64,000 bases of DNA. Origin: Xiphias gladius. Taxonomy: Eukaryota > Chordata > Actinopteri > Istiophoriformes > Xiphiidae. Positions 13,501-26,416 of this stretch are shown piece after piece (position 1 is the first letter of the stretch; each line of letters opens with the position of its first letter). The notes beneath the pieces are model-generated. The model was not told where the DNA came from and searched no databases. It saw only the letters and a list, made by a program, of their open reading frames with translations. The stretch covers positions 16,926,632 through 16,990,631 of the forward strand of contig NC_053407.1 in the NCBI RefSeq assembly GCF_016859285.1, read 5' to 3'. Both the position numbers and the translations under genes were made by a program.

Positions 13501-13740
13501 TGGCATCAAATGATCGAGTTACAGATGAAAAGCAAAACAGAAAATGTCATAAATGGCTAAATAACAAATACTTACATAATATCAGCCTACTGTTTATGAG
13601 AAGTTTCTCAGAGAGCAGATGAAAGGAATAGGCTGCTGTTTCTGTCTCCAGAGCCCCACCCCCACCCCCTCCACCCCTACGCCTCCAAAAGAAACATATC
13701 TGATGTTTTAGGTTTTGATTAGGTTTTCTGACAAATACCT
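10596..13740. other. Gene-free DNA upstream of gnrhr
   Basis: I see no gene here. The longest frame is 121 aa on the minus strand (11512-11877); it has no recognised domain and no splice context (see findings). Near 12460-12485 a 'GGCCACTTGAGGGCAGCAG' segment resembles the border of a common fish repeat. Confidence 0.45.
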
Positions 13741-13986
13741 ATGCTGCAGTGGTCTGTGGCTCTCTGGATTTCTCTCTGGGGATTTTTGGGGGTGTTTCAC
13801 CTGTCAAGGCACAGGAGCCTCCGTGGCTCCTGGACGGATCACACCAACCCGGCTGATGGCTATTGTCGTTTGTCATTTTTGCGCGTGAGAGTGGAGGAAT
13901 AAAGCAGACTGAAGCAACAGCTGCAGTGGAAACGCGCTCAGTGAGGTCTCCATTGGCGCTCACTGTCAGCTCCGCTCCTAGTTGCA
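13741..13986 (+). promoter_or_regulatory. gnrhr: Probable gnrhr promoter and 5' untranslated exon
   Basis: This block has more G+C than its surroundings and ends in a strong splice donor, CAG|GTGAGC, at 13986/13987. A matching acceptor with a long pyrimidine tract (TTTCTTTTTTCAG) ends at 14485, 100 bases before the gnrhr start codon. I infer that a non-coding leader exon ends at 13986 and is joined to an exon starting at 14486. An 'AATAAAG' around 13898 could serve as a weak TATA-like element. The transcription start is not determined, and the exon's 5' edge is unknown. Confidence 0.45.
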
Positions 13987-14503
13987 GGTGAGCTATTTTA
14001 TTTATTTGTTTATTTATTTTTTGTTTATCTGCGTCAAAAACGCTTTAACTCCGACTTCTTCCCTCTTCTCCTTTCTCCTTATTGAGCCATATTGGACCAT
14101 ATTGAGCCAAGTACCTTTAATTAGTTCACTGTTCCACAATATTATTATTACTGGCAGCTTTTCCCCACCTGTGCTGTTTAGTAATGTATTTTATGATATT
14201 TCCTAATCTTTTTTTGCCGTTTAAAAAAAAAAAAACCATCGCGGTATGTGTGATCACTTTACATGTTATTGAATATCAGAAAAGCTTTATAATGTGAAGC
14301 CTGGTCAGTTTTCTTGAACGCTAATTAAAGCTGCATTTGCCAGGAATCCCTACTGTTTTTTGGATGTGTACACACGTTACGGGAACCTTTTACGCACGGC
14401 ATCTGCTACTTGTGGCGTGTACCAGACAAAAATTCAGGCGAGCATTAAAAAAAAAAAACGACAAAAAATGTCTTTCTTTTTTCAGTTGAAGTTCCAGGTG
14501 GAG

Positions 14504-14533
14504 ATGCAGTTGGAGAAGAAAGACACTGTCTGA
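14504..14533 (+). promoter_or_regulatory. Short upstream ORF in gnrhr leader
   Basis: An ATG in the inferred leader opens a nine-codon frame (M-Q-L-E-K-K-D-T-V) that stops at 14531-14533, 52 bases before the receptor's ATG. Upstream frames of this size can lower translation of the main frame. Its use depends on the leader being spliced as proposed. Confidence 0.45.
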
Positions 14534-14585
14534 GAGCTTCGCTTGTATTTGCGCCTCGCGTCAGTCCCTGACACCGGTGTTCATC

Positions 14586-15101
14586 ATGTTCCACCAGCTG
14601 ACGGATCAGACGGTGAACGGCAGCTGTCAGGCATCCACCTCAGTGTGCAACAAGAGCGCCGGTGGAGACGCGCTCCAGCTGCCCACCTTCTCCACCGCGG
14701 CCAAAGTCAGAGTCATCATCACCTTCACGCTGTGCGCAGTGTCTGCCGTGTGCAACCTGGTTGTCCTGTGGGCTGCCAGCAACGGCGGCAAGCGCAAGTC
14801 GCACGTCAGGATCCTCATCATGAACCTGACGGTGGCGGACCTGCTGGTGACTTTCATCGTGATGCCCGTGGACGCGGTGTGGAACATCACGGTGCAGTGG
14901 CAGGCGGGAGACGTCGCCTGCAGGCTGCTGATGTTCATGAAACTGGTGGCGATGTACTCCTGCGCTTTTGTGACAGTGGTCATTAGCCTGGACAGACAGT
15001 CTGCCATCCTCAATCCTCTGGGCATCAGTGAGGCCAAAAGGAAAAGTAAAATCATGTTGACTGTGGCCTGGACAATGAGTGTGATCCTCTCACTCCCTCA
15101 G
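14586..15101 (+). CDS. gnrhr: gnrhr coding exon 1 (residues 1-172)
   Basis: This exon encodes the extracellular N-terminus through TM4. ATG 14586 is chosen because the mature N-terminus then has the usual length, no in-frame ATG lies upstream in the exon, and a purine sits at -3. The exon ends in CAG|GTAAGA after residue Q172 (phase 0). The frame stays open for 59 codons past the donor, to 15278. Confidence 0.95.
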
Positions 15102-18100
15102 GTAAGAGGAAACACATTTTGTAGGTTCTGCCACCCTGGGATTTTGCATCAAGTAGGGCCCTTCTCGTCCCTCTACTCTGTACTAATACCTGGCTTCTTC
15201 CTACTCACATCACCATTTACTGTCCTCTCATTGTCCAGAAAGCAATGTGAGCGTGTCTTCCTGCTTGCTCAGTTTTGATGAAAAGGGAGATGAAGGTTAA
15301 TTACTTTTCTTTTAAGACTGCAGAGGGAGTCTTGATGAAACAACATCCAGGTAATCAAGGCAAACGAACCTTGTGTAACATCAGAAATGCAGCTAGCTCA
15401 CTGAATCTGCAGTGCTGCTTGCACCTTAATAGGTCTAGCCCACGGGTGTGCTGTGACTTTTACGGATGCAGAGCTGAAGGACGACCCCAAACAATAATGA
15501 CACAGCTGCTCATGTTAATCAAATTGGATTTCTGATCACTAACCCAACTGTCTTTCAGGAGGTTCACAAATATCAGGAATGCTTATCAAGTACCTAATCA
15601 GGTTTTAAGATCCACCTTTTTTATAAATCTCAACCTCATCCCAGTAACATCACAGTTACTGGTCGATCTTTTCTAGTCAACTCAACTGGCATTACATTCA
15701 CGAATGGGAAATAAGGAGAGACTTTGTCCAAAAAAGAGAACAAGAGGACCTCGAAACATACAATACTACCTTTTATTTATTTTTTTATGATACGGTTATT
15801 TCAATTCTTACTCAGAATTGGCTGATGGGTTTCCTGCATCACTCAAGTGAAATGCAAGTGTAAGGCTCAGACGTAGGGGCCTTTATAATTTCTTTTACGA
15901 GATGAGTGATCAGAAACATCTCTCAGTTTCTCTGCAACAGTAAGCCAGAACACACGGAAAAATCCCAAGATTTACTTAAAAAATCGCTTTACCTTGAATT
16001 GCCAAATACCAGACCATTTGAACACTCTCGGGATCACGTTTCTACTTTTTCCAGAGCTTTGATGTGTTGCGTAATTGTTGAGCAGTTGTCTGTCTATTGT
16101 AACTCAGTGAGGTTAGGATTGTGACCTCTGCCACTGTTCACTGACTGACAGTGTTTGGCATATGTCATCATTAGCCTCAAGCGCACTGAGTGGAGTAATG
16201 AGCAATGTTGCTGATTCCGAGGCACAACATGCGATGTGACCTGATTTAGACTTTTTTTTTTTAACTTTCATCTGACACAGGCTAGATTTAGCCACGAGAG
16301 AGTAAACCAAGTTGACTGGGAGATATGAGAGGAGAGGCAATAGCACAGAAATTAGTGGCTCCTGCTTCTCTGCACCTGAAGCCTCTTCTCAGGCAGCAGA
16401 GATGGCGGCTGCAAATATTAATAGTATGAAACAAGTGTCTGTATCTGTAAGGTGTTTTTCCAAATACTGCCCATCAGTGATTGCTGCTTTATGAACTGTA
16501 GTCCACTAAATGATTATTCATGTCTTTCCTTTTTGACTGATTTATAATGCAAAAGTACAATTAACACCACAGTAGTTTCCAGTCTCCCCATGTGACTGGC
16601 TGATTGGCTGATGGGTTTTCTAATGAGTGCCAATATCTCATGATATAGCGCTCTTCCTGCACCTCTACACTCTCACAGCAGGGCTCCACCGACCTCTGAG
16701 AAAAATATTTTTCTGCTGAAAAGCTTCTACAAAGGTTCTTTGAAAGGCAGACAGTTACCTCAAAAATCTATTTGCTGTTAATTTTTGAACCTCCGAAAGA
16801 ATAAACGGGAACAGACCCCTGCACACTGTCTTGCATATAAATTTTATGTTGCAGGCTTTGGCTCCAATATTCATCAGGCAACAATCAGAACAAAATGAAT
16901 CCCCAGAGCTTTTGATAGAGGTACACACATGACTAAGATTTGTAGACATGGCTTTTAGGTTGTGGCTAAACTGGATTTGAAAAAGACTTTACTGATATGA
17001 TCCATATTTATCAGCAGAGCTACAGCAGCAAAAGCCATCGTAGATCCAGTAATTTAAGGTTAAAAGCAGAATGTGCCATGTACCAGTGGAAAGCAGGCTC
17101 GCTTGCATACTGTTTATTATTTGCTCTTAGACTTGAGTGTTCAGAATAGTAACAACCCTGCAAATAGCAACAGCAGTAAGACGAAGGTTAGGGAAGGATC
17201 ATGGTTTTGGCAAATAAAACACTGTTAGATTTAAAGCTGCTATAATTAGTATTTTTATATTAGCAATGGATCAAATGATCACGTTATGTGTAATGGGAAC
17301 GTGGTGAGACTTATCATTCGACTCTGCAGTGCTCCTCAGCTCTAAAGAGTTCTCAGCGTCTTTCGGCTCATTGTTTAGGTTTACCGGCCCGCCGCTTTAC
17401 TGTTCTGATTCAGTCTCACCGCTCTCATCAGCACTGTTGCTGTGTTCAGCGAAAAAGCTCTTATAGCAAACACAGCACGAGCACCATAAATAAAAAGTAG
17501 GATATAGCACAGCAGAGAAGTTGATCCTCAATCTTGGCTACAGGGGAGTGCACACCATCCGGCAAAACAGCTGAACAATCTGTTACTGCACCACCTTGCA
17601 AGTTTTGAGACAGACGAGAACATTATTGCTCGCATAACTACCCCAGAGTTGCCAGATCTTGCTTCACGGGGGTATAAACAATGTGAAATGCCTTCAAAGT
17701 GGACTGTCTGGTCCACAGTACATCTTCTCTACCAGGTGTGATACAGATGTTGCTGGAGCACCTGACTGCGTATCGGACTCTCACTGCATACCTTTCAGTG
17801 TCTCTACTGTGGAAGGTCACAGGACCAAATATCCATTTACACATTTAAGCAGGCTGTGGTCTATAGACAGTGAAGAAATAACTCGGATATACCAACAGAT
17901 AACACCACTGGTTGTCTGACAAATAAAAGCAGGATTTGGTAGATGTATTCTACAGCTACATTAAAAAAGAAAAAACTTCTCTCTTTAATCAGATAGTTGA
18001 GTTAGAAGAATGCAGTCATGACATGAACAGGAGGTTTTATAAGTAAACTCCCATTCAGACTGGATATATTGCTCTAAAGGAGGTGGGGTGATTTTAACAT

Positions 18101-21100
18101 TACTATAAACCGGTGAATTTTTGGGCGAACTCACTTGTCCTTCAGAAATTTATGTCCTGTCTGGAGTGATATCTTTGTGTGAGCAGCTGTTTGTCCTTCT
18201 ACCTTTTTTTTCTTCTTTTTTGTTTTTTTAATCAACCGAGTGCGAAATTTGACATTTGTGTGAAAATGCAGTTTGTCAAAAATGCTTTTGATAATCTGAT
18301 AGAGGTAAACTTGCTAACAGCCTATTTGGGAACCAAAAACTTGAAACCATCGACAACCAGTATGACCCCCATAAAAGCCCCTCAAAACTTAATGTAATAG
18401 GTACTGGTATTCTCTTTTGAGCCTCTTTTTAGCCTATATTTGTTTACATTTTGGCAAACTGAGTTAGCTTACATTAGTTCCTTTATGTAGACTACCCATG
18501 GCTGTACAGACTTTTATGACTTTCAGGATTATGAATATTTATTCTCATTGGACATTGGAGCTGATGATATCGACAGGAGGTGCAAGTCACACTGAATGAT
18601 ATCAATATGTGTTTCACGTCTGTCTTTTAAGATTTGACTGAGTTATGACTAAGAGAAGGAGCACAATTTTTTTTTTTTTTAACTCAAATTCCCCTCATGC
18701 ACCATCTTTGCCTCACCCTCAACTCTCCCACGTCACCCTGGGAAGGGTTTTGTCTTTCTCTTTTGGCTTTGTCCTGCAGAGAGTCCGTGTCTATTACAGA
18801 CCATATCCTGTAATGCTGTAATTTCCCAATGGTTACAATGCCACCCAGAAACCATGAGTTAAATTACAGTTAATCTGTAGTGAATATTTCAGTCCTCACC
18901 TCCCCCGGTCATGTTAATCCCCTCCAAAGGCTTAAGATATCAAATTCAAATTCAAAGGTGCTATATTGATATGAAAGTTTCAAAAACAATAGTGCTTAAG
19001 CTATCTCTATTCCAAGTGTTGCACGTGTATCACAAGTGTCACTGTGAGATTTAACATGGTACAGACAGCTGGAGACCCTCCAGCATCGAACAGCGTCAAA
19101 CAAGCCAGCTGAAATATTTCCAGCTGTGAATTTGAGTTAAAAATCACACCCCGCAGCCCTCAGTGGAAAAATGAATGAGTTCTGGTTCTCTTCACGCTTT
19201 AATGTTAAATATAGTGAAAATGTTTGTAATTATCAAGATCAGTTGCCTAATTAACGAGGAACATCGAGCATCTTACACAATGATGTGGTGGATAAAGATT
19301 TCCTGTAGAGTTCAAATAACTGCTTGTTAACCTAAAAGACATGACAATGACACCAATCCTGCTTCTGTAAAGTAGGGAGGGAGCTAATTTTCTAATTACA
19401 TGTATGTACGTATATGGAAATTATATATACATATACATTACATTGCGGGTGGCTGATTTCTGTAGCCACCAACTGATCCAGTTTCCTTTTCTGTATTTCA
19501 TGTGATTACAGGAGACATCATTGAACTACAATCCAGAAAATTTAATGTGCAGAGAATGAGTGAACATATTATCACATTATCTAGTAGCGTACGTGACTCA
19601 ACCTGTTAGTTATTTTAGCTTTAGAGAATGTCTGAATGTCTACACTGTACATATGTCTTCCATATGTACAGTAAATATATCTATATAGATCTATGTTTTG
19701 TTGCATGATTTTGTACCTTTTAGTCTTGTGCTTTCACCATTTCTGTATAGAATTTTGTAATCTCAGTTTTTTAAGTGTCCTGTATAAATAAAGTCTAACA
19801 CTTACAATGACATGTAGATACTGTATACAGAATAACATAATCAGTAATCAGGGGACCATACAATGATTAAAACATACGCAGCAGGATCTGAACTAAATTA
19901 TTATAGATAATAATATTAGGTAACATGTCTTGTGTTGTGTTGTGAAAAACAAATGAGATAAATAGTTAGAAAATCAATCATCAAGCAAAAGTCAAAAAAT
20001 TGATAATAACACAATAATACACTTACTATTCTAGAAAGCCATTTTAAAGACTAAAGAGTGAGTGTGAAAGCTCGTTCTTGACCTTGGAAAAAGCAGATTG
20101 ATTAAAAAGAAATCTTAACTCAAGGTCCACTGATTGGAATTTTCCCTATATATACTACATTTGCCCAACCAACTATGAGTCCTTGCAGAGGGTATTGAGA
20201 GGCGGTGTACTTTGTCGTTTAATTTGGATGAATTGTTAACAAAATGATATCAAATGTAAATGCCGTCATGAATTGATTAATTAATTTTTACTCCAAATAA
20301 CCATCCATCTTTGTATTTGTTGGTTTGATTGTTTGGTTCCTAGTACAGCTGAAGAAGAGAAAAGAAATGTAATGGAAACAAAAATATTCATTATTAATAT
20401 ATTAATTGATATTAATATTTGAAACAGATCTACAATAGATGCTGCCCTATCAACAGATTAAAGACAGGGAAACATAAAGTTTCCAGTAGGAAGCTCTGGC
20501 CTGCCCTCCCAGGAGGTCTCAAGGTTGAACTCATGAATGATGAGAGGTGCTGAGTGTACAGCCCCTTAAGGCTTGTTCCTGCCGTAGCTAATTTACATGT
20601 AAAATGTCTTCCTTGTACCCTAATCTGACGAGTCTTCCAGGTGTAAACACTTAGCTCTGCCTCAGTTACAGCTCATTGTACACATGCGGAAATCTCAGTC
20701 AGGGTCCGACTTGCGCTGTGTAACGGGCAGATGGACATGTCTTTCTTTTACTGCCTAGCTGCCTATTCGAGCAGGAGAAGAGGTAGAGCAACATTTAACT
20801 TAGGAGACATATTCCCTTCATGGACAAATGATTTTGAAGGAAATTTAATAAATTTTCCCCACTTAGCTGGCATTCGTCACAGCCAGTGTCTCACAGTCAA
20901 TCACAAATGCAGTGATACACTCAGGGTTGGGCTGTAGCGGGTAACACTGGCACATGTGTGCTGATCTGCAGCACTCAGCCCTTGGCCTTCTTCCTACAGC
21001 TAGAGAGTTACTAGTGTTTTTCTCAGTGTTCGCATCATATCTCTCAGTGACTTATTGAGGGTTTGGCAGTGATTTCCCAGGTTTCGTCTCACTTTTTCGG

Positions 21101-24100
21101 AACGAAACATTGACCCTGATTGTGAATATGGGGCTGATTGTGTCACACAACAGGTGCTGATGTCCATTTGTTTATTTACAGCTGTAGGCTACTGTACGTG
21201 TGTCGAAACTTTGAGACTGTGAGAAATGTGACTCGTATCTATTTTTTAATATTTAAACATGAAACCTGATCCTCAGGATTCCTTGCTGAAAGCTGCTAAC
21301 GTGATTTGAGCTTGTAATCCATTTTTAAAACTTATCAGTGATGCTTTGATTTATGATCGTCCCCAGGATGTCAGTCAGTGTGCAAGATCTTTATATTCTT
21401 GATATTAACATTTTTAGTACATATTATGTAATATTCTTGATATAATTGTGGAACATAAGTACATTCAACAATGCCAAATCATGAATTTGTTCATATTCAT
21501 AGTTAACTGAATATGAATTTTAGGTCTAAATATGTGATGAGCCAACTGGCTTCTATCCAGTATTATTCTTATACTATTCACATAGGTGTATCTGTGTCTG
21601 TTATTCATGGCCTGCCACTATGGAGAAATCATTGCAGGCTAAAATATTTCCAAAGTATTTTACTAGGCTGCAAGCGGAATGATAACACACTCCTAAAGTG
21701 GGAATGCAATTATATACTTATTCAACACAAAGTATTCAGTGCTTCACTCACCCCATCTGACCCTTAATGTTGTAACTTGCGACCCAGTGGAGCTGCGATG
21801 CGCCAGATACAAACTGCAGCAACATGAACATAATTTAACTGGGCTCCATGTTGGGGTGTGTTGCTATGTCAAGCCTAACTCATGGGATGTACGCCATACA
21901 TGTATGATGCTGCCTGGTGGTTTAAAAAAGCACATAAGCGATGAATGCTAGATGTTCATCATCTGTTCAGCCGTCATCTTGACTTACAATATTTCAAAGT
22001 TTTAACTTTGACCACCTTCTGCACTGTCCTCCCACCTAAATTCATACATTACTATTGTTTAGTACGTTAAAAAGTGGAAGATATACTGTATCTTGATGTA
22101 TTAAATGCACTGGTAAGTATAGGTAGTGTATATATTTAAAGGAGGAAATCTACTTTTGCATAATAGGGTAATATCTTACTTTTACCCCAATAGTTTAATA
22201 ATTTACAAGCACTATATAAACATTTAATACATAGTTTATAACACACTATAATGTAGCTGTAAGCAGATATAAGGACATTGTTTATTAACAAACATTGCCT
22301 GTCAACAATTATAACTTCTACGAAAAAATATTATATGTCTTTACAACTGTATAACTTATAAGATTTTGATTGTTGCAAAGCAGAGCATCCACTTTTCCAA
22401 TTTTATTTTCCCTTATGTAGCTTCAGGGTTGGAAAAATCATCTTATTCCACACTCTCTGACTGTATCATATACTATATATTCTGTATCAGCTTCTTCCAA
22501 TGTTGCATTGAAGCTACAGTATGTGAAGTTTACATTGAATTGAGTATTTAAACCCAAGCTCCAACATTTACAAGGCTGCACCATTCCATCAAATGAAAAT
22601 ATATAGTCTGGAAGCCTTGAGCATCACTTTATCCACCTTTCTTCAGATTGAGAATGACATATTTGTGTCATTCGTTCGTGTTTTTCGAAACTTTGGCCTC
22701 TCTCAAACCCACATCCTTAGACACAGACATTTCTGTGAAATCATACTCACATGTTTTATTGCTACATACAGATGCTATACATACATATTTTATTTTATTT
22801 TATTTTGACACTTCCCACTACACTGGGTAAGCTCCTTAGTGTTGCTGTCCTTTGAATGTCCACATACAACAAAGTTTATTGTGAGAAGCAAATTGTGGTT
22901 ATTCAAGGATCCACATAGGATATAATGATATATTTGCTGGAGGAAAAACCAAGTTGTCTTGCTAATAAAGTGGACTTATCCATGCTTTCCTGAGCAGATG
23001 TACTGTTCCTGACTTACAGTGGCGCAGCTGTTGTAAAGCTCAGCCTTTGCAGTCCATTTATCTTCACTGTAATATCTGAAGGACTCAAACAAACTGCACT
23101 AAATGTCTTGATAAAAAGAAATAGCCGGGAGCAATACTGCTGCTGTCTATTTTCTCAGCTCAGAGGCTGCTAGGTACTCTCAAATTTCAACCCATGATTT
23201 AGCCTCAAAGTGTGACTCTCCCTTGAGACTTGAATCTGCGCTCACTTTATATGATAGCATGTCTTTTCATAAAAAAAATATCATAAAACTGATCTGACAT
23301 TCAGACCCTGCCATAACCATCGTAAATTAGAAACATACAAGCAGTATAGCATGTTTTATTTACGTTTAATGTCTAAGTTTGTGGCCTATTTTTTGAAGTC
23401 ACGGATTTCATTTATTTGCCCATGTATGTGTTTTCCATAGCAGAGAAGCATGGGAACACATGTAATGACGACATTGTCACAGGAGAACTGTACAATTGTT
23501 GACCGAACATCGGGTTTCTGTTGTTTTTTTTAAACTCAATTTCATGAGAATTAAATCAGGCATCAAATTAATTTAATTGCTTTTCAGGAAACCAGGAATT
23601 GAGTTTTTCCTTTGGTTCGGGCTTCATTTGTCTACAAGAATTACAATTAGATTGGATTTTACTTCAAAAGAGGATTGAAAGTGTACATAACCCACAGTGA
23701 ATGCGGTGTTTCAAGAGCCTTGATGTCTCATGGGATTGTCTTTCCTCCAAGACAAATATCGTTTTTATCTTAAACGTACACAGCCAAAGGCTTCCAATGA
23801 AAAATATTCCATGACAGTCTTTTTACTTACATTAGAACCTATTTCAGTCAGTTATTATATTTAGACACATTATCAGTTGATAACATGAAACACATTCAAG
23901 ATTTCAAGTAATGGACAGTCCTAATCCAACTGCCCGTCAAATTACCATGCAGCATTTTGAGCTCTGTTTCTCTTCTGATTTTTATGACTTGTTTCTTTAC
24001 AGTTAATATTTGTCAATCACAGAAAAAACAGATCCAATGTGAGGCAACAGTCACAAACAGCTATAACTGCTCTACATAAAATTAATAATTGGTCTGTGAA

Positions 24101-25820
24101 AGGCTGCATGTACAATAAGCTTGTTCTTTACAGGCTCAGGCCTGGATATTATTGGTCTAATAATAAAGGTGACTGTGCAGATGTATAGGAGAAATTAGAA
24201 TACCTCATAAGATGCACTTGGAACAGAAAATAAGAAATGACAAAAAGAAGAAAAAGCTTTTTATAGAGGATGAAAAAGTAGAGGAAATTACAATAGTGTT
24301 TTCATGATTGATTCGTGTTTCAGTATCTGCACATTGTTGTGGAAGATTTTCTACAAAAGACTATGAACACAATTAAACACCCAAAACACTGATAGGGTCA
24401 AAGTGAAATATATTGTAAGTTACAATATAGGAGACAAACAAACCTTATCGCAAGAATTCAATAATGTTCATGCGCTGCCAATGCACGGCTTATTTCCATT
24501 TATGGTAAGGCCACAGGCTGCTCCATATGTATGTATCCTCCCCCTGGGAGAAACCTTGAAACTTCTATAGGAACATCACCAAAAGTGAATAAATGATAAA
24601 CCAACTTTTCCCCTTGCAAAATGTAATACTTTTATTTCATGAATAATATGAAAAATTATAGAGCAGTTGTGGGTGCTATTATTCCTGTCTCCATCTACAG
24701 TGTTACACTCACGCTATATTGATAATATTACAGTAGAGCAGTTTCTGCATTAGCCCAGCTGTTCCTCTTACTGCCCCATCAGATCGGATGACAAATTAAT
24801 AATCAGATTATGATTAAAGGACAAAAAATTTCTGCACCTGTAGAACCTCACTCCAAGCTCCTTTGAGTGCCTCCCTTTCTCCTTGTCTGATCCAAGAAGG
24901 CTTTAAGTGACTGGCACGTGTCATGATGGCAAACCTCATTCATTGAGTCACGGGCTGGAGCATGGAGGAGCGGTGACTCGAGACACCCAGTCTGTCTGTC
25001 TAACTGATTTAGATTTATTGCTAAGCAGAACTATTCTTTATCTTTTCATGTAGATGTTTATATTTCACAATGTGACCATCACAGTCCCCGAGAACTTCAC
25101 CCAGTGCACCACCCACGGAAGTTTTGTCCAGCACTGGCAGGAGACCCTCTACAACATGTTCACCTTCGTGTGCCTCTTCCTCCTGCCTTTGGTCATCATG
25201 ATCTTCTGTTACACACGAATCCTCATTGAGATATCCAGCCGCATGGCTAGGAGTAACTGTAAGTCTCACGTTTTCTACACCATCTGCAGTAAAAATGATG
25301 TTTTCTGAGACACAAGGAGTTTTGCGTGACACCGATAGTGTTTTCTTCTGTTCTAGTGGTGTCTAGACATGTCCATCTCCGCCGCTCTCACAACAACATC
25401 CCTAAAGCTCGGATGAGGACTCTTAAGATGAGCATCGTCATTGTGACATCATTCATCATCTGCTGGACCCCGTACTACCTGCTAGGCCTGTGGTATTGGT
25501 TGTTTCCTGAAAAAATGGAGGAGATGGTTTCCCATTCACTGACTCATATGCTGTTTATCTTTGGCCTCTTCAACGCCTGTCTAGACCCCATAACTTATGG
25601 TCTGTTCACCATTCATCTTCACCAGGGTCTGAAGCGATGCTGCCGAAGTTCAAACACACGGTCTGAATTAGAAAACAACACTTGCCTTATACACATGACT
25701 CACCTGTCGTCTCACAGGCAGATTGCCTCAGGTTGCCCCAACACAGACATAGAGGAGAAGAGTGACAAAAACAGCAAGAAGGGTGATCCAAGGCCAGTCC
25801 TCCCAGTGAGCAAGATATAA
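14586..25820 (+). CDS. gnrhr: Gonadotropin-releasing hormone receptor, whole coding span (3 exons)
   Basis: join(14586..15101, 25054..25258, 25357..25820) gives 394 aa with consistent phases (0 and 1). It is a class A G-protein-coupled receptor of the plasma membrane that binds GnRH and signals mainly through Gq. Visible features are N-glycosylation sites N11, N22 and N100; TM1 about 41-63; D85 in TM2; D96 and K119, which match ligand-contact positions of mammalian GnRHR; C112 and C190 (conserved disulfide); D136-R137-Q138 after TM3, with 'AILNPL' following; 'CWTPYY' in TM6 (276-281); and 'DPITY' in TM7 (317-321). The Asp/Asp pairing in TM2/TM7 and a cytoplasmic tail of about 66 residues with C335-C336 mark a non-mammalian-type receptor, since mammalian type I lacks the tail. 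The three-exon layout is the family's. Which teleost subtype it is cannot be settled by eye. Confidence 0.95.
15102..25053 (+). other. gnrhr intron 1 (about 9.95 kb)
   Basis: This intron runs from GTAAGA to a TTTCATGTAG acceptor. No embedded gene was recognised on either strand. Short A/T runs (for example 16251-16262 and 18668-18680), an AT-palindromic stretch near 19670-19695 and a likely dispersed repeat at 22180-22375 are present. The other open frames (up to 86 aa) have no recognisable content. Confidence 0.8.
22180..22375. repeat. Possible dispersed repeat with TTTATAA-type motifs
   Basis: A run of 'TATAAACATTTAATACATAG', 'TTTATAACACACTATAATG', 'GTAAGCAGATATAAGGACAT' and 'ACAACTGTATAACTTATAAG' resembles a short AT-rich repeat I associate with fish genomes. 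It has no coding capacity. The family is not named and the borders are approximate. Confidence 0.3.
25054..25258 (+). CDS. gnrhr: gnrhr coding exon 2 (residues 173-240 plus one base)
   Basis: This exon encodes the second extracellular loop, TM5 and the start of the third cytoplasmic loop. It begins right after TAG at 25053 and ends before GTAAGT at 25259 (phase 1). The loop contains N178 and N186 sequons and C190, the partner of C112. TM5 is the hydrophobic stretch around 205-224, ending in 'FCYTRILIEI'. Confidence 0.95.
25259..25356 (+). other. gnrhr intron 2 (98 bp)
   Basis: A very short intron, GTAAGT to TTCTGTTCTAG. Its small size contrasts with the 9.95 kb first intron. Confidence 0.85.
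25357..25820 (+). CDS. gnrhr: gnrhr coding exon 3 (residues 241-394)
   Basis: This exon encodes the end of the third cytoplasmic loop, TM6, extracellular loop 3, TM7 and the tail, with a TAA stop at 25818-25820. Extracellular loop 3 reads 'FPEKMEEMVSHSLTHM', so the Pro-x-Ser type motif seen near TM7 in many non-mammalian receptors is replaced by V-S-H-S. The tail has two adjacent cysteines (335-336), which are candidate palmitoylation sites, and several Ser/Thr residues. Confidence 0.95.
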
Positions 25821-26367
25821 TAGTGTAAAGAAAAAAGGAATCTTTGCTTTTAATTCAGTGCTGAGCTTAGACTTTTACCAGAGGGGACATCTAGTTCAGT
25901 GATTTTACTTTGAAATGCCGAATCTCCATAAAAATTCAGGGTCTTTTGTCAAACGAATCTGTTCATTTTTGTTCAGTTGATATAATCAATGCTTTGTTAT
26001 AGCTCAGCCCTGGTCTGTCCGTCCCACACATCATCTGATCTGTCACACATGGTATTTTAGATGCCTCTGATCAGATTTTGACAAAACACATCAGAGTGAT
26101 ACATGTTGTTGCTCTTCTGCAGCATTTACAAAATCACCATGACTGGCTGAAGGGCAACGCTGCACATCACACAGAATGTCTCACACACTGCTGATAGGAT
26201 TTTCAGGAAGCTTAAAGACCCATGTGAGTTTGTCTAAATTCACGCTGAGCTGATGAAAAATCTGGTTCAAGTTGCTATAAACTGGCTAAAAATATTCGCT
26301 CTTGATGACAGTGGGTTTAAAAAAGAATTTTGACTGACAAGTTGAAAGGTAGTCACACACAACACCC

Positions 26368-26371
<4 letters not shown>

Positions 26372-26409
<38 letters not shown>
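26372..26409. repeat. (CA)19 microsatellite
   Basis: An uninterrupted run of 19 CA units, followed by AACACACAA. It sits in the inferred gnrhr 3' UTR and is likely polymorphic. Confidence 0.95.

Positions 26410-26416
<7 letters not shown>

Noticed and set aside
14543..14986. 147-codon plus-strand frame
   Set aside because: Shadow of gnrhr exon 1 in another frame, without receptor motifs.
14627..15055. 142-codon minus-strand frame
   Set aside because: It lies wholly opposite the GC-rich gnrhr exon 1, and its hydrophobic text is an antisense shadow.
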